A stretch of DNA of 64,000 nucleotides from Euryarchaeota archaeon UBA171. Its GTDB lineage: Archaea; Thermoplasmatota; Poseidoniia; Poseidoniales; Thalassarchaeaceae. The first letter of the stretch is position 1. Every line of letters begins with the position of its first letter. A model generated the notes under the pieces. It was not told the DNA's origin and did no database searches. It worked only from the letters and a program-made list of their open reading frames with translations. The position numbers and the translations under genes are program-made. Where the stretch lies: NCBI GenBank assembly GCA_002497295.1, contig DANO01000013.1, forward strand, positions 1 through 64,000. Reading direction: 5' to 3'. Positions 42,663 to 49,914 of the stretch are shown here, one piece after another.

Positions 42663-44492
42663 TTGTACGATTACGAGTGTCACGAACATGATGTTGTGGT
42701 AATTGGGGCAGGTGGGGCTGGACTCAGGGCTGCTATTGAAGCCAGTTCCATGGGCGTCAGTGTTGCATTGATCTGTAAATCGATGTTGGGTAAAGCGCAT
42801 ACTGTGATGGCTGAGGGAGGTGCAGCTGCTGCACTTGCTAACAAGGACTCACGCGATTCATGGAAGACGCACTTCCGTGATACGATGAAGGGTGGAAAAT
42901 ACCTCAATGATTGGAGGATGGCGCGTATCCATGCTCAAGAAGCTCCTGATCGGATTAGAGAGCTTGAGACGTGGGGGGCCGTATTCGATCGGACTCGCGA
43001 AGGGCGAATCAATCAGCGAAATTTTGGTGGGCACACATACCCTAGGCTTGCACATATCGGAGATGCTACCGGACTCGAAATAATTCGTACCCTTCAAGAA
43101 AAAGGAGTCCATATGGGAATGGATGTTTTCATGGAATTTACAGTGTGTAGATTATTCACATCTGACGGGCGGATATCCGGGTGTCTGGCATATGATAGGC
43201 AGAGAGGAAGGGCTCATGTCTTCAAGGCGAAAACTATCGTACTTGCCACTGGAGGAATAACTCGATGTTGGTCAGTATGCTCGGGCTCTTGGGAATATAC
43301 AGGGGATGGTCATGCATTAGCATATTGGACAGGTGCAGAAATGGGCGACATGGAATTCGTTCAGTTCCACCCGACAGGCATGATATGGCCGCCAAGCGTT
43401 CGTGGCATACTAGTTACCGAGGGAGTAAGGGGAGAGGGGGGCATGCTAAGAAACTCAGAAGGAGATCGTTTCATGTTCAACTATGTCCCTGAGATGTTCA
43501 GGAAGGAGTTTGCAGATACTGAAGAAGAGGCTCTGGCATGGGTTGAAGAAGTAATATCGGACAAACAGGCTACGAACAGAAGACCTCCAGAACTTCTGAC
43601 GCGCGATGTAGTTGCCAAGGCAATTAACAGCGAAAAGGCAGCAGGCCGTGCAAGTGAGCATGGGGGGGCGTATCTGAATATATCTTGGCGGCCGGCTGAT
43701 CAGGTTCGGAAGAAATTGCCTGGGATGTATCATCAATTCAAGGAGCTTGCAGGAGTCGACATAACAAAGCAGGCGATGGAAGTAGGGCCGACAGCACACT
43801 ATGTGATGGGGGGCGTTAAGGTGGATCCTGAGTCCCAAGAGTCGACTGTTCCAGGACTGTATGCCGCAGGGGAGTCTGCAACGGGATTGCATGGCGCTAA
43901 CAGATTGGGTGGGAACTCCCTTTCCGATCTTGTGACATTTGGGCGGAGAGCAGGACTGTATGCTTCGAAGTCGGCATCTGCTATGGACGCATGGGGAGAA
44001 ATAAAAGAAGATGAAATACAAGATGGAATCGATCATATGATGGCTCCATTGAATCGCGAAGGAGGGGAAAATCCGGCTTCTATTGTGCATGATCTTAGAG
44101 AGATGATGCAAGAAAAAGTAGGGATAATCAGAACTCGGGATCAGTTAGTAGAGGCGTTAGATGATCTTGAAGCGTTTAGGGTTCGTTCGCAATCCTGTTC
44201 ACCCGGAGGAGGGGTGATTTACAATCCAGGTTGGCATCAGGCTCTCGAACTAGAGGCAATGATTGATGTAAGCCAAATGTGTACTCTTGCAGCACTGGAG
44301 CGAGAAGAGAGCCGTGGCGGCCATACACGAGATGATTTTCCGATTCCTGACCATGATTCATGGGGCAAAGTAAACAGCGTAATTACGAAAGATTCGGATG
44401 GCAATATGAAAATTGAGCACAGGAGTTATCCGCCGATTCCAGATGAGTTGAAACAATTACTCGATTCTGATGACCTGGATGGTGACTCATGA
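42663..44492 (+). CDS. sdhA: Succinate dehydrogenase flavoprotein subunit
   Basis: Oxidises succinate to fumarate. FAD-binding VVVIGAGGAGLRAAIEA, the His for covalent FAD in KAHTVMAEGGAAA (near residue 46), the active-site stretches FVQFHPTGMIWPP, TEGVRGEGG and GPTAHYVMGGV, and the GLYAAGESATGLHGANRLGGN-type segment (shown as AAGESATGLHGANRLGGN) are all present in 609 residues. TTG 42663 is preceded by GAGGTGA at 5 bases, so it is accepted as start. Overlaps sdhB by 4 bases. Confidence 0.95.
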   Translation: MYDYECHEHDVVVIGAGGAGLRAAIEASSMGVSVALICKSMLGKAHTVMAEGGAAAALANKDSRDSWKTHFRDTMKGGKYLNDWRMARIHAQEAPDRIRELETWGAVFDRTREGRINQRNFGGHTYPRLAHIGDATGLEIIRTLQEKGVHMGMDVFMEFTVCRLFTSDGRISGCLAYDRQRGRAHVFKAKTIVLATGGITRCWSVCSGSWEYTGDGHALAYWTGAEMGDMEFVQFHPTGMIWPPSVRGILVTEGVRGEGGMLRNSEGDRFMFNYVPEMFRKEFADTEEEALAWVEEVISDKQATNRRPPELLTRDVVAKAINSEKAAGRASEHGGAYLNISWRPADQVRKKLPGMYHQFKELAGVDITKQAMEVGPTAHYVMGGVKVDPESQESTVPGLYAAGESATGLHGANRLGGNSLSDLVTFGRRAGLYASKSASAMDAWGEIKEDEIQDGIDHMMAPLNREGGENPASIVHDLREMMQEKVGIIRTRDQLVEALDDLEAFRVRSQSCSPGGGVIYNPGWHQALELEAMIDVSQMCTLAALEREESRGGHTRDDFPIPDHDSWGKVNSVITKDSDGNMKIEHRSYPPIPDELKQLLDSDDLDGDS

Positions 44493-45280
44493 TGAAGAAG
44501 CAAGTGACGTTCCGAGTATTCAGAAGCCATACAGGGGAACGACCCTATGCCAGTCATCCGAGAACTGAATCATCAGTCGGTAAAATGTCCGATTATGAAG
44601 TCGAATATGATGAGGGGATGGTTGTTCTGGACGTCATCCACAGAATACAAGCAGAACATGCTCCTGATTTGGCATGTCGTTGGAACTGCAAAGCGGGGAA
44701 GTGCGGCTCTTGCTCTGCAGAGGTCAATGGTAAATCTCGTCTGATGTGCATGACTAGAATGTCAGACATCATGGAAGAGACGCCGGAAAATGAACCGGTT
44801 ACTGTGCGTCCGATGCAAGGTTTCCCAATAATTCGGGATCTAGTCACTGATGTTAGTTGGGCTTATGAGATGAATAAGAAGATGGTTCCTGTAAATGGTC
44901 CTGACAAACTTGACTGGGAATTCAATCAGAACGAAGCAGATAGGATTCAGGAGTTCAGACAGTGCATAGAGTGCATGCTATGCGTGAATACGTGCCACGT
45001 TCTCAGAGAACATGAAAAATTTGATGAGTTTGCAGGCCCGAGATTCTTTGTGAGAATGGCAGGGCTAGAGATGCACCCCCTTGATACTGAAAGTCGTATT
45101 CCTCAGATCAAAGAAGACTTCGGCATAGGCTATTGCAATATCACAAGATGTTGTACTGAAGTATGCCCTGCGGGAATAAACATAACAGATAATGCGATTA
45201 TACCCCTCAAAGAAAGAGTCGTGACAGAGTACTATGATCCAATTGCAATGATTGCCAGGAAGATCGGAATCAAGCGTTAG
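44489..45280 (+). CDS. sdhB: Succinate dehydrogenase iron-sulfur subunit
   Basis: Carries electrons from FAD to the quinone site through three clusters. The [2Fe-2S] ligands are in CKAGKCGSC and the later LMC; the [4Fe-4S] group in CIECMLCVNTC; the third group in CCTEVCPAGI. 263 residues. ATG overlaps the sdhA stop as ATGA. Last gene of sdhC-sdhA-sdhB, followed by a hairpin. Confidence 0.95.
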   Translation: MMKKQVTFRVFRSHTGERPYASHPRTESSVGKMSDYEVEYDEGMVVLDVIHRIQAEHAPDLACRWNCKAGKCGSCSAEVNGKSRLMCMTRMSDIMEETPENEPVTVRPMQGFPIIRDLVTDVSWAYEMNKKMVPVNGPDKLDWEFNQNEADRIQEFRQCIECMLCVNTCHVLREHEKFDEFAGPRFFVRMAGLEMHPLDTESRIPQIKEDFGIGYCNITRCCTEVCPAGINITDNAIIPLKERVVTEYYDPIAMIARKIGIKR

Positions 45281-45320
45281 ACCGACAGAAGGTCTTGATT
45301 TGTCGATAATGGGTTGGTAT

Positions 45321-45346
45321 CCCTCGAGAGCAAACGCCCTCGAGGG
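45321..45346. terminator. Hairpin between sdhB and MC1 gene
   Basis: CCCTCGAG at 45321-45328 and CTCGAGGG at 45339-45346 form a perfect 8-pair stem with a 10-base loop, in the 108-base gap between convergent sdhB and the MC1 gene. It has no adjoining T-run, so it may be a transcript-stabilising 3' structure rather than a classical terminator. Confidence 0.4.
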
Positions 45347-45388
45347 TGTTGCGTGATTCTAGCCTATGATTGAGGCAGGTTTAGGCAC

Positions 45389-45655
45389 TCAAAGGCGCCT
45401 GATACCTGACTTCTTCACATTTGCTTTCTTGATCTTAGCCGGAAGCCATGCAGGGCCAGAAGCTGGCCTGTCTACCATAGACACTGAGCCGGAGAAACAG
45501 TGGACCCTGTTGGTTCCCCTCTCCCTCAGCTCAATGCTGGTATGTCCTCGAGTTGCGGCCTTTAGGGCAGCTCCTCGGGGTTGCTTCGAAACGAACACGT
45601 GGTCCGAATCGCTTCCGTCTTTATTTAGCAGTACGAAGTACTTCTTGTCACTCAT
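45389..45655 (-). CDS. Chromosomal protein MC1
   Basis: An 88-residue DNA-bending, monomeric chromosomal protein known from methanogens and haloarchaea. KYFVLLNKDGSDSDHVFVSK then KQPRGAALKAATRG, IELRERGTNRVHCFSG, MVDRPASGPAWLPAKIKK and VKKSGI follow the family along its full length. The loop between the RG of the helix and LRERG is shorter than in Methanosarcina MC1 by about six residues. GGAGGT lies 8 bases before ATG 45655 and a strong TATA box lies further up; longer forms upstream are not supported. It probably helps to compact the chromosome with the Hc1-like protein at 15852. Confidence 0.88.
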   Translation of the reverse strand: MSDKKYFVLLNKDGSDSDHVFVSKQPRGAALKAATRGHTSIELRERGTNRVHCFSGSVSMVDRPASGPAWLPAKIKKANVKKSGIRRL

Positions 45656-45671
45656 GGTACAATACCTCCGA

Positions 45672-45683
45672 CCTACAAGTAGG
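45672..45683. promoter_or_regulatory. Inverted repeat CCTAC-AA-GTAGG in MC1 leader
   Basis: A perfect 5+5 inverted repeat between the MC1 TATA box and the Shine-Dalgarno sequence, so at or just after the expected transcription start. This is the place for a repressor or autoregulatory site. Confidence 0.35.
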
Positions 45684-45689
45684 CTTTTG

Positions 45690-45698
45690 CATATATAT
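45690..45698 (-). promoter_or_regulatory. TATA box of MC1 gene
   Basis: ATATATAT on the minus strand, 35-43 bases before the MC1 start. With initiation about 25 bases downstream the leader would be near 15 bases and include GGAGGT. A purine-rich stretch precedes it, as in archaeal BRE sites. One of the best promoter matches in the window. Confidence 0.55.
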
Positions 45699-45761
45699 CC
45701 GTTTCCCCGATTTCGATTGACTGCGAGGCTGAGAGTGTTAAAATTGGGATTCCGGAGGAGG

Positions 45762-45768
45762 AAAAAAA
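45762..45768 (-). terminator. Oligo-T terminator after Lrp-type gene
   Basis: Seven T in a row on the minus strand, 15-21 bases after the stop of the ligand-domain gene, followed by a C/T-rich run. Oligo-T tracts end transcription in archaea; here the tract would protect the MC1 promoter from read-through. Confidence 0.4.
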
Positions 45769-45782
45769 CGTCTTTTGGGCTT

Positions 45783-46016
45783 CTAAAATTCAGCGCACGC
45801 AAGGGTCTTTGTGGTCGTCACGCCGCTTATCGAGCGTATACTCTCAACCACCATTCTGGCTATATCGCCGACTGAATCTGCCTCGACCTTAACAATGAGA
45901 TCATGGTCGCCAAATAGGACGTTTGCCTCGGATACAAAATCCATTTTTGATGCCACCTTGTGGACCTCTATTTCAGATCCCGGTTCAACGTTGATCAGCA
46001 CGAATCCTGTTGCCAT
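45783..46016 (-). CDS. Stand-alone Lrp/AsnC ligand-binding (RAM) domain
   Basis: A 77-residue protein that is only the alpha/beta ligand-sensing half of an Lrp/AsnC regulator: ATGFVLINVEPGSEIEVHKV, EANVLFGDHDLIVKVEADS and ARMVVESIRSISGVTTTKTL. No helix-turn-helix is present and the frame upstream adds only MTLILSLPH, so it is not a truncated regulator by a nearby stop. Such stand-alone domains can bind amino acids and pair with full Lrp proteins. Lies head-to-tail before MC1. Confidence 0.85.
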   Translation of the reverse strand: MATGFVLINVEPGSEIEVHKVASKMDFVSEANVLFGDHDLIVKVEADSVGDIARMVVESIRSISGVTTTKTLACAEF

Positions 46017-46091
46017 GTGGGGTAATGACAGTATCAAAGTCATGAATGCTTCGTAAAATTATCACTTTCAGTCGATGGGGATATAGGTCGG

Positions 46092-46108
46092 AGCCGGTTC
46101 GGCCGGCT
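46092..46108. promoter_or_regulatory. Inverted repeat AGCCGG-TTCGG-CCGGCT before macrodomain gene
   Basis: A perfect 6+6 inverted repeat with a 5-base centre, 2 bases before the ATG of the macrodomain gene and just after a GATATAG TATA-like element. It could be an operator or, if transcribed, a hairpin that hides the start codon. Confidence 0.35.
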
Positions 46109-46110
46109 GT

Positions 46111-46752
46111 ATGGCTGACACCATCATCGTGAGAGAATGCCTGCATGGGCAAGTTCGCGTAATGTACGGAGATCTCACAAAAGAGGATGGCGACGTGCTA
46201 GTAACGCCTGCAAATAATCGCCTCGCAGGCAGAGAAGGCGTCGATGAAATGGTCCATCAAGCCGCTGGTCCCGAGCTTCGGGAGCATACTCATGGAATCG
46301 CAGTTGAGCGGCGGAAGGAGAATCTCCCGCCCTGTGGTGTCGGTGAAGCAGTGGTGACCCCCACATTCTCACTTCCGCATGGAAGTCTTGTCCACGTGGT
46401 TGGACCTGATTGTCGACGTCCGACACAGGACAGTGATCGAAGAGAGCTTCTGAAAGCAGCCTATGCATCGCTGTTCGAGAAGATCGAGGGAATAGAGAAT
46501 CGAGATACGATTGTTCTCCCGCCTCTTAGCATGGACATATTCCAATATCCTCATCGCGAAGGTGCAAGGATGACGATGGAGATCGTTCTCGCATGGATGG
46601 ATTCTGGAGATGATCCTGGAGTTAAGAAAGTCAAAATCATCACTCAAGAGTCGAATTTCATAACGAATATGAAGACGGTGTACAGAGAATCTGAGGATCG
46701 GTTCCCTGGTGTCGATCGTACGAGAGAATATCGGCGTGGCCTGATTGATTAG
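46111..46752 (+). CDS. Macrodomain (ADP-ribose-binding) protein
   Basis: A 213-residue macrodomain. YGDLTKEDGDVLVTPANNRLA gives the ADP-ribose loop with the Asn pair, GREGVDEMVHQAAGPEL the catalytic-loop region, GEAVVTPTFSLPHGSLVHVVGP the core strand and LPPLSMDIFQYPHREGAR the second phosphate loop (usual pattern PxxSxGxFGxPxxxA, here with SMDIFQYP in place of SxGIFGYP). The change of Gly residues in that loop may alter hydrolase activity. It may remove ADP-ribose from proteins or bind related nucleotides. The 3' end overlaps the RNase H-fold gene by 4 bases. Confidence 0.85.
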   Translation: MADTIIVRECLHGQVRVMYGDLTKEDGDVLVTPANNRLAGREGVDEMVHQAAGPELREHTHGIAVERRKENLPPCGVGEAVVTPTFSLPHGSLVHVVGPDCRRPTQDSDRRELLKAAYASLFEKIEGIENRDTIVLPPLSMDIFQYPHREGARMTMEIVLAWMDSGDDPGVKKVKIITQESNFITNMKTVYRESEDRFPGVDRTREYRRGLID

Positions 46753-47528
46753 TTGGCTGCAGCTCGATTGGAATGTGCCTTTATGGCTTCATGCATAGAC
46801 ATACGGCCAACGGCTACTGCCTTAGCAAGGGATCTTGGAATTGTAAGCCTGCCCTCGGATATTGTGCGAGATCTCCTCTGAATCTCCCTTAGTTCTCCAT
46901 CTGTTGGATCGACTACTAATCGCTGAATGACTCGAGTTCCGATTTTTCTTGCTATTCTTGCAGCCGAAGCTGAATGATTGTGCCTTGATCCTCTTGATGT
47001 TCTTCTCTCATCGACAAATTCGACAATATGGCCTCTTGCCAGACATACGTTGGCAAGTCTTCTTGCAATGGTTCGTGAGCCATCGCCAACGCGGACAACG
47101 TGGGTTTTTGGAGAAATATTCTCAACAATTAACCCTATCTGGTCAGGTGCTTCATCTACTGACTCAAGTTGAATTGCCCCCAACAATTTACCACAGGATA
47201 TCCATGCAAGACCGGGCCTAGGGCCGGAATCTACACCAAAGACGAGATGCTTGACGGGCACCATTGGGCCTAGAATGGCTGAAGATATCGCTGTCTCTAA
47301 GTTATCAACAGTACAGGCTACTCCTCGAGAGTCATGCTGTGACTCGACCTCAGAAGGCGTTCCAAACCATATTGGCATTGAAGCGGGAACCGGATCTTCT
47401 GGAGCGAGTTGTATCGGCCTTATGCCAGATGAGCGAAGTGCATCGATCAACCTGTATGCAAGTTGGTAATCCCGAGTGCGGATACCTGCACATTCCACGA
47501 TGAGGGTTGTGACGGAGACGGTGTTCAA
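46749..47528 (-). CDS. RNase H-fold protein (RuvC/YqgF-like)
   Basis: A 259-residue protein. Residues about 90-185 have the RNase H-fold landmarks of RuvC/YqgF nucleases: VFGVDSGPRPGLAWI (Asp100 in strand 1), THVVRVGDGSRTIARRL (Asp149) and HIVEFVDERRTSRGSR (Asp173, Glu174, compare DERLTT in YqgF). An N-terminal alpha/beta domain (1-85) and a basic helical C-terminus (about 205-259) flank it. A structure-specific nuclease acting on DNA junctions or RNA is likely from the fold; the substrate is unknown. It is divergent from an Hjc-like resolvase gene, which supports a recombination role. Start uncertain within a few codons. Confidence 0.6.
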   Translation of the reverse strand: MNTVSVTTLIVECAGIRTRDYQLAYRLIDALRSSGIRPIQLAPEDPVPASMPIWFGTPSEVESQHDSRGVACTVDNLETAISSAILGPMVPVKHLVFGVDSGPRPGLAWISCGKLLGAIQLESVDEAPDQIGLIVENISPKTHVVRVGDGSRTIARRLANVCLARGHIVEFVDERRTSRGSRHNHSASAARIARKIGTRVIQRLVVDPTDGELREIQRRSRTISEGRLTIPRSLAKAVAVGRMSMHEAIKAHSNRAAAN

Positions 47529-47550
47529 GCCTTGCTGTGGATAATCCGTC

Positions 47551-47568
47551 GCAGATGTAAAAATCTGC
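47551..47568. promoter_or_regulatory. Inverted repeat GCAGAT-6-ATCTGC in resolvase divergent region
   Basis: A perfect 6+6 inverted repeat with a 6-base centre (GTAAAA), followed at once by TATATGG. It lies in the 107-base region between the divergent RNase H-fold and Hjc-like genes, 22 bases before the first of these. Candidate shared operator. Confidence 0.3.
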
Positions 47569-47635
47569 CATTATATGGAATTAACAATCCTCGATGACCG
47601 GTGTCGTCATTAGCCCACCCGTTACGATTACCAGT

Positions 47636-48181
47636 ATGAGCGGCCCATATGAGCGGGAATTGCGATCTGTCTTGGCAGGGGAGAAAAAGGGCATAATTGC
47701 GATTACGAGATCGTGTAATGAAGTCGAGAGGGCTCGGGCTATGCAAGCATGTGAGAGGCCATTTCTTGTTGTCAGGGCACCAGGCAGTGGTTCTGAAGGC
47801 ACTGGTGATTTACTCGTTCTAAGAGGAGACGTTTGCTTTCCGATAGAGGTCAAGTCATCCAAAGTTAGCAAAATATACCTGTCAGGCAGAACAATGACGC
47901 AATACGAAGCTTTTCAGAAAACTGGTGAGCGTTGTGGCCTTCTGCCACTCTACGCCTTTAGATTGAAAGGCGTAAGGGGAGATAGTTGGAGAATATTTTC
48001 TGTTCCTGTGGGGGGTTTAAGGGGGAAAATGAGGTTGATAGCAAATCGTGTGCCTGAACTTCCCCTGACACGGAATGGAGCCCCACATCTTGACTGGGAG
48101 AAGGGGATGCCGCTGAATGGATTCATCGCAATGATCTGTCGTTCAGACGGTTCCAGGCCAGCCTTGGACATCAATCTTTGA
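47636..48181 (+). CDS. hjc: Holliday junction resolvase Hjc-like nuclease
   Basis: A 181-residue endonuclease-fold protein. MSGPYERELRSVL holds the first acidic residue (Glu6 or Glu8), VVRAPGSGSEGTGDLLVL the Asp (Asp58), and FPIEVKSSKVSKIYL the E-x-K pair (Glu71, Lys73), followed by the helix MTQYEAFQKTGERCG. This is the Hjc pattern with about 25 extra residues between the first Glu and the Asp and a longer C-terminus. It should cut four-way DNA junctions. ATG 47636 is the natural start; ATG-less extension to 47594 is not supported. Overlaps the convergent coiled-coil gene by 11 bases. Confidence 0.8.
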   Translation: MSGPYERELRSVLAGEKKGIIAITRSCNEVERARAMQACERPFLVVRAPGSGSEGTGDLLVLRGDVCFPIEVKSSKVSKIYLSGRTMTQYEAFQKTGERCGLLPLYAFRLKGVRGDSWRIFSVPVGGLRGKMRLIANRVPELPLTRNGAPHLDWEKGMPLNGFIAMICRSDGSRPALDINL

Positions 48182-48335
48182 GTTCATTCTCAATTTCTTC
48201 TATGATCTTCTTCGTCTCATTTATTTCGGATTTTGATATATCGAGATTGATTCTTTCCAGTCGCGCTGATACCGCATCACGCTCTTTTTTTATCCGATTC
48301 AAAATTCTCTTAGCGCGCTTGCCATCGCCATCCAT
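48171..48335 (-). CDS. 54-residue coiled-coil protein
   Basis: A small, highly charged, all-helical protein: KRAKRILNRIKKERDAVSAR then LERINLDISKSEINETKKI ending in EEIENELKD. Heptad spacing of Leu/Ile suggests a coiled coil or hairpin. ATG 48335 is the first good start. Function unknown; it fills the space between hjc and the site-2 protease. Confidence 0.5.
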   Translation of the reverse strand: MDGDGKRAKRILNRIKKERDAVSARLERINLDISKSEINETKKIIEEIENELKD

Positions 48336-48414
48336 GCTATTGCCCCAGTTACTGTGAACTTGGGTGTTGCTATTCACACGACATATTGAAGCAGGGGCCC
48401 ATTTGCAGGAAACC

Positions 48415-49914
48415 ATGGAGAATCAACCGATAGGCACGAATCAGATTCTCCTATTGCTTGGAATAGCTCTTCTTACGTTAAATGGAGTGTTTTCTCTTTT
48501 CATTGGATTTATGCTCTCGATGTGGTATGTTAGTATCATTATTCTAGAGCATCGGGGCGTTCTGGATAAATGGAATTCAACTAGGGTACTTGGCCTGATA
48601 CTTATGATTAGGACCAATCGAGGGAAGAAGGCCGCAGAATGGATTGCTCGTCCTCGACGTCTTTGGCGTATTTTTGGAGAGTTGTCCATATGGCTCTGCT
48701 TCAGTGTCATGATTCTGCTAATTTTCGGCATCCTGGCAAGTGCTCTTGAAACTGCAAGGGCTCCAGCCGAGCAGCAAGTTCTCCCTGCTACAGACATACT
48801 TTTCATCCCCGGAGTGACGAGTTTCGTACCAATATTCTGGCCTCTTCTAGCACTAATCGTAACAGTAGTGATTCACGAATATGGACATGGACTTCAGGCA
48901 AGGGCCCATGGAATGCGGATTCGAAGTTTTGGAGTGCTTCTCGCGGGGATCATTCCAGTCGGAGCTTTTTATGAGCCAGAGCAAGAAGAAATTCGAATCG
49001 CGCCATCGCGTGAAAGGCTTCGACTGTTCGCAGCCGGGCCATCGATCAATATCGTTTTGACATATGTTCTGGTCATCTTGCTGGCTGGGGCGTCGCACAG
49101 CCTAATAGCAACTGAAAAGGGAGTTTATGCAGTAGGTATTGTAGAAGGCTCAGGAGCCGAAGAGGCAGGACTCCTGCCGTATGAATTGATTATGCAAGTC
49201 GATGATATTGCTCTTGAGAATCCAGAAGATTTGACCAATATACTTGATGCACATGTGGCGGGAGACACCCTCCTTCTGACCGTCGGAACTAATCCATTCT
49301 ATGGGCCGATGGAAACTAGAACAGTGGAAGCAACACTCACTGACAAGAAAGCCTACTATTATGAATTGTGTGGGGAAGATTCGGAATGCAAATCTAACGT
49401 TGACCAGGCAGGGATAGAAGGTGGAGAGGGTTTTCTTGGAGTTAGCGGCATAAGATCTGCAGATAGTGCCGCTCGAGTATATGGACTCCCATTTGAGGAG
49501 GGTCTGACCATGGGGCAGCGTGCAGTTTTGGTAGCCTTGTCCCCCTTGCTATTTGGAGCGATTCCGATCCAGAACCAAGGACAGACGATGGTACTGCAGG
49601 AGAGGGCTTTCCTGAGTGCTGGAGAAGGCCTGATTCCATCTATATTGGGAACAGTTGGGATGTTGGGACTCTTTGACTTCCTATTCTGGATAATGTGGAT
49701 CAGTTTCCTTCTTGGTGTTGCAAATCTAATACCTCTGATACCTTTTGATGGAGGGCATATGGTTAGAGATGCAGGACATATAGTGGCAAGGAAGATTATG
49801 CGTGGTTCTAATCCCTTGAAGATTGAACGTCTCGCTGATAGATTGAGTGGTTACAGCAGCCTACTCGTCCTCGCCTTGGTTATGATCCCCATCATTCTGC
49901 CCCGATTCTTCTAG
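48415..49914 (+). CDS. Site-2 type intramembrane metalloprotease with PDZ domain
   Basis: A 499-residue M50 family protease. Zinc motif VVIHEYGHGLQARAHGM (HExxH near residue 153) lies in a membrane helix, a PDZ domain (about 225-310, YAVGIVEGSGAEEAGLLPYE) and an extra extracytoplasmic part with a Cys pair follow, and the third ligand motif LIPLIPFDGGHMVRD is near 438-452. Such proteases cut membrane-bound regulators or leftover signal peptides. ATG 48415 has GCAGGA upstream. The last 54 bases overlap the convergent signal peptidase gene. Confidence 0.92.
   Translation: MENQPIGTNQILLLLGIALLTLNGVFSLFIGFMLSMWYVSIIILEHRGVLDKWNSTRVLGLILMIRTNRGKKAAEWIARPRRLWRIFGELSIWLCFSVMILLIFGILASALETARAPAEQQVLPATDILFIPGVTSFVPIFWPLLALIVTVVIHEYGHGLQARAHGMRIRSFGVLLAGIIPVGAFYEPEQEEIRIAPSRERLRLFAAGPSINIVLTYVLVILLAGASHSLIATEKGVYAVGIVEGSGAEEAGLLPYELIMQVDDIALENPEDLTNILDAHVAGDTLLLTVGTNPFYGPMETRTVEATLTDKKAYYYELCGEDSECKSNVDQAGIEGGEGFLGVSGIRSADSAARVYGLPFEEGLTMGQRAVLVALSPLLFGAIPIQNQGQTMVLQERAFLSAGEGLIPSILGTVGMLGLFDFLFWIMWISFLLGVANLIPLIPFDGGHMVRDAGHIVARKIMRGSNPLKIERLADRLSGYSSLLVLALVMIPIILPRFF

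Noticed and set aside
45656..45802. Longer MC1 form with 49 extra residues
   Set aside because: The extension covers the TATA box, inverted repeat and Shine-Dalgarno sequence and has no similarity to MC1.
46017..46043. Helix-turn-helix before the Lrp-type ligand domain
   Set aside because: I looked for a DNA-binding half that a frameshift might have cut off; only nine unrelated codons precede the ATG at 46016 and no such sequence is seen upstream in other frames.
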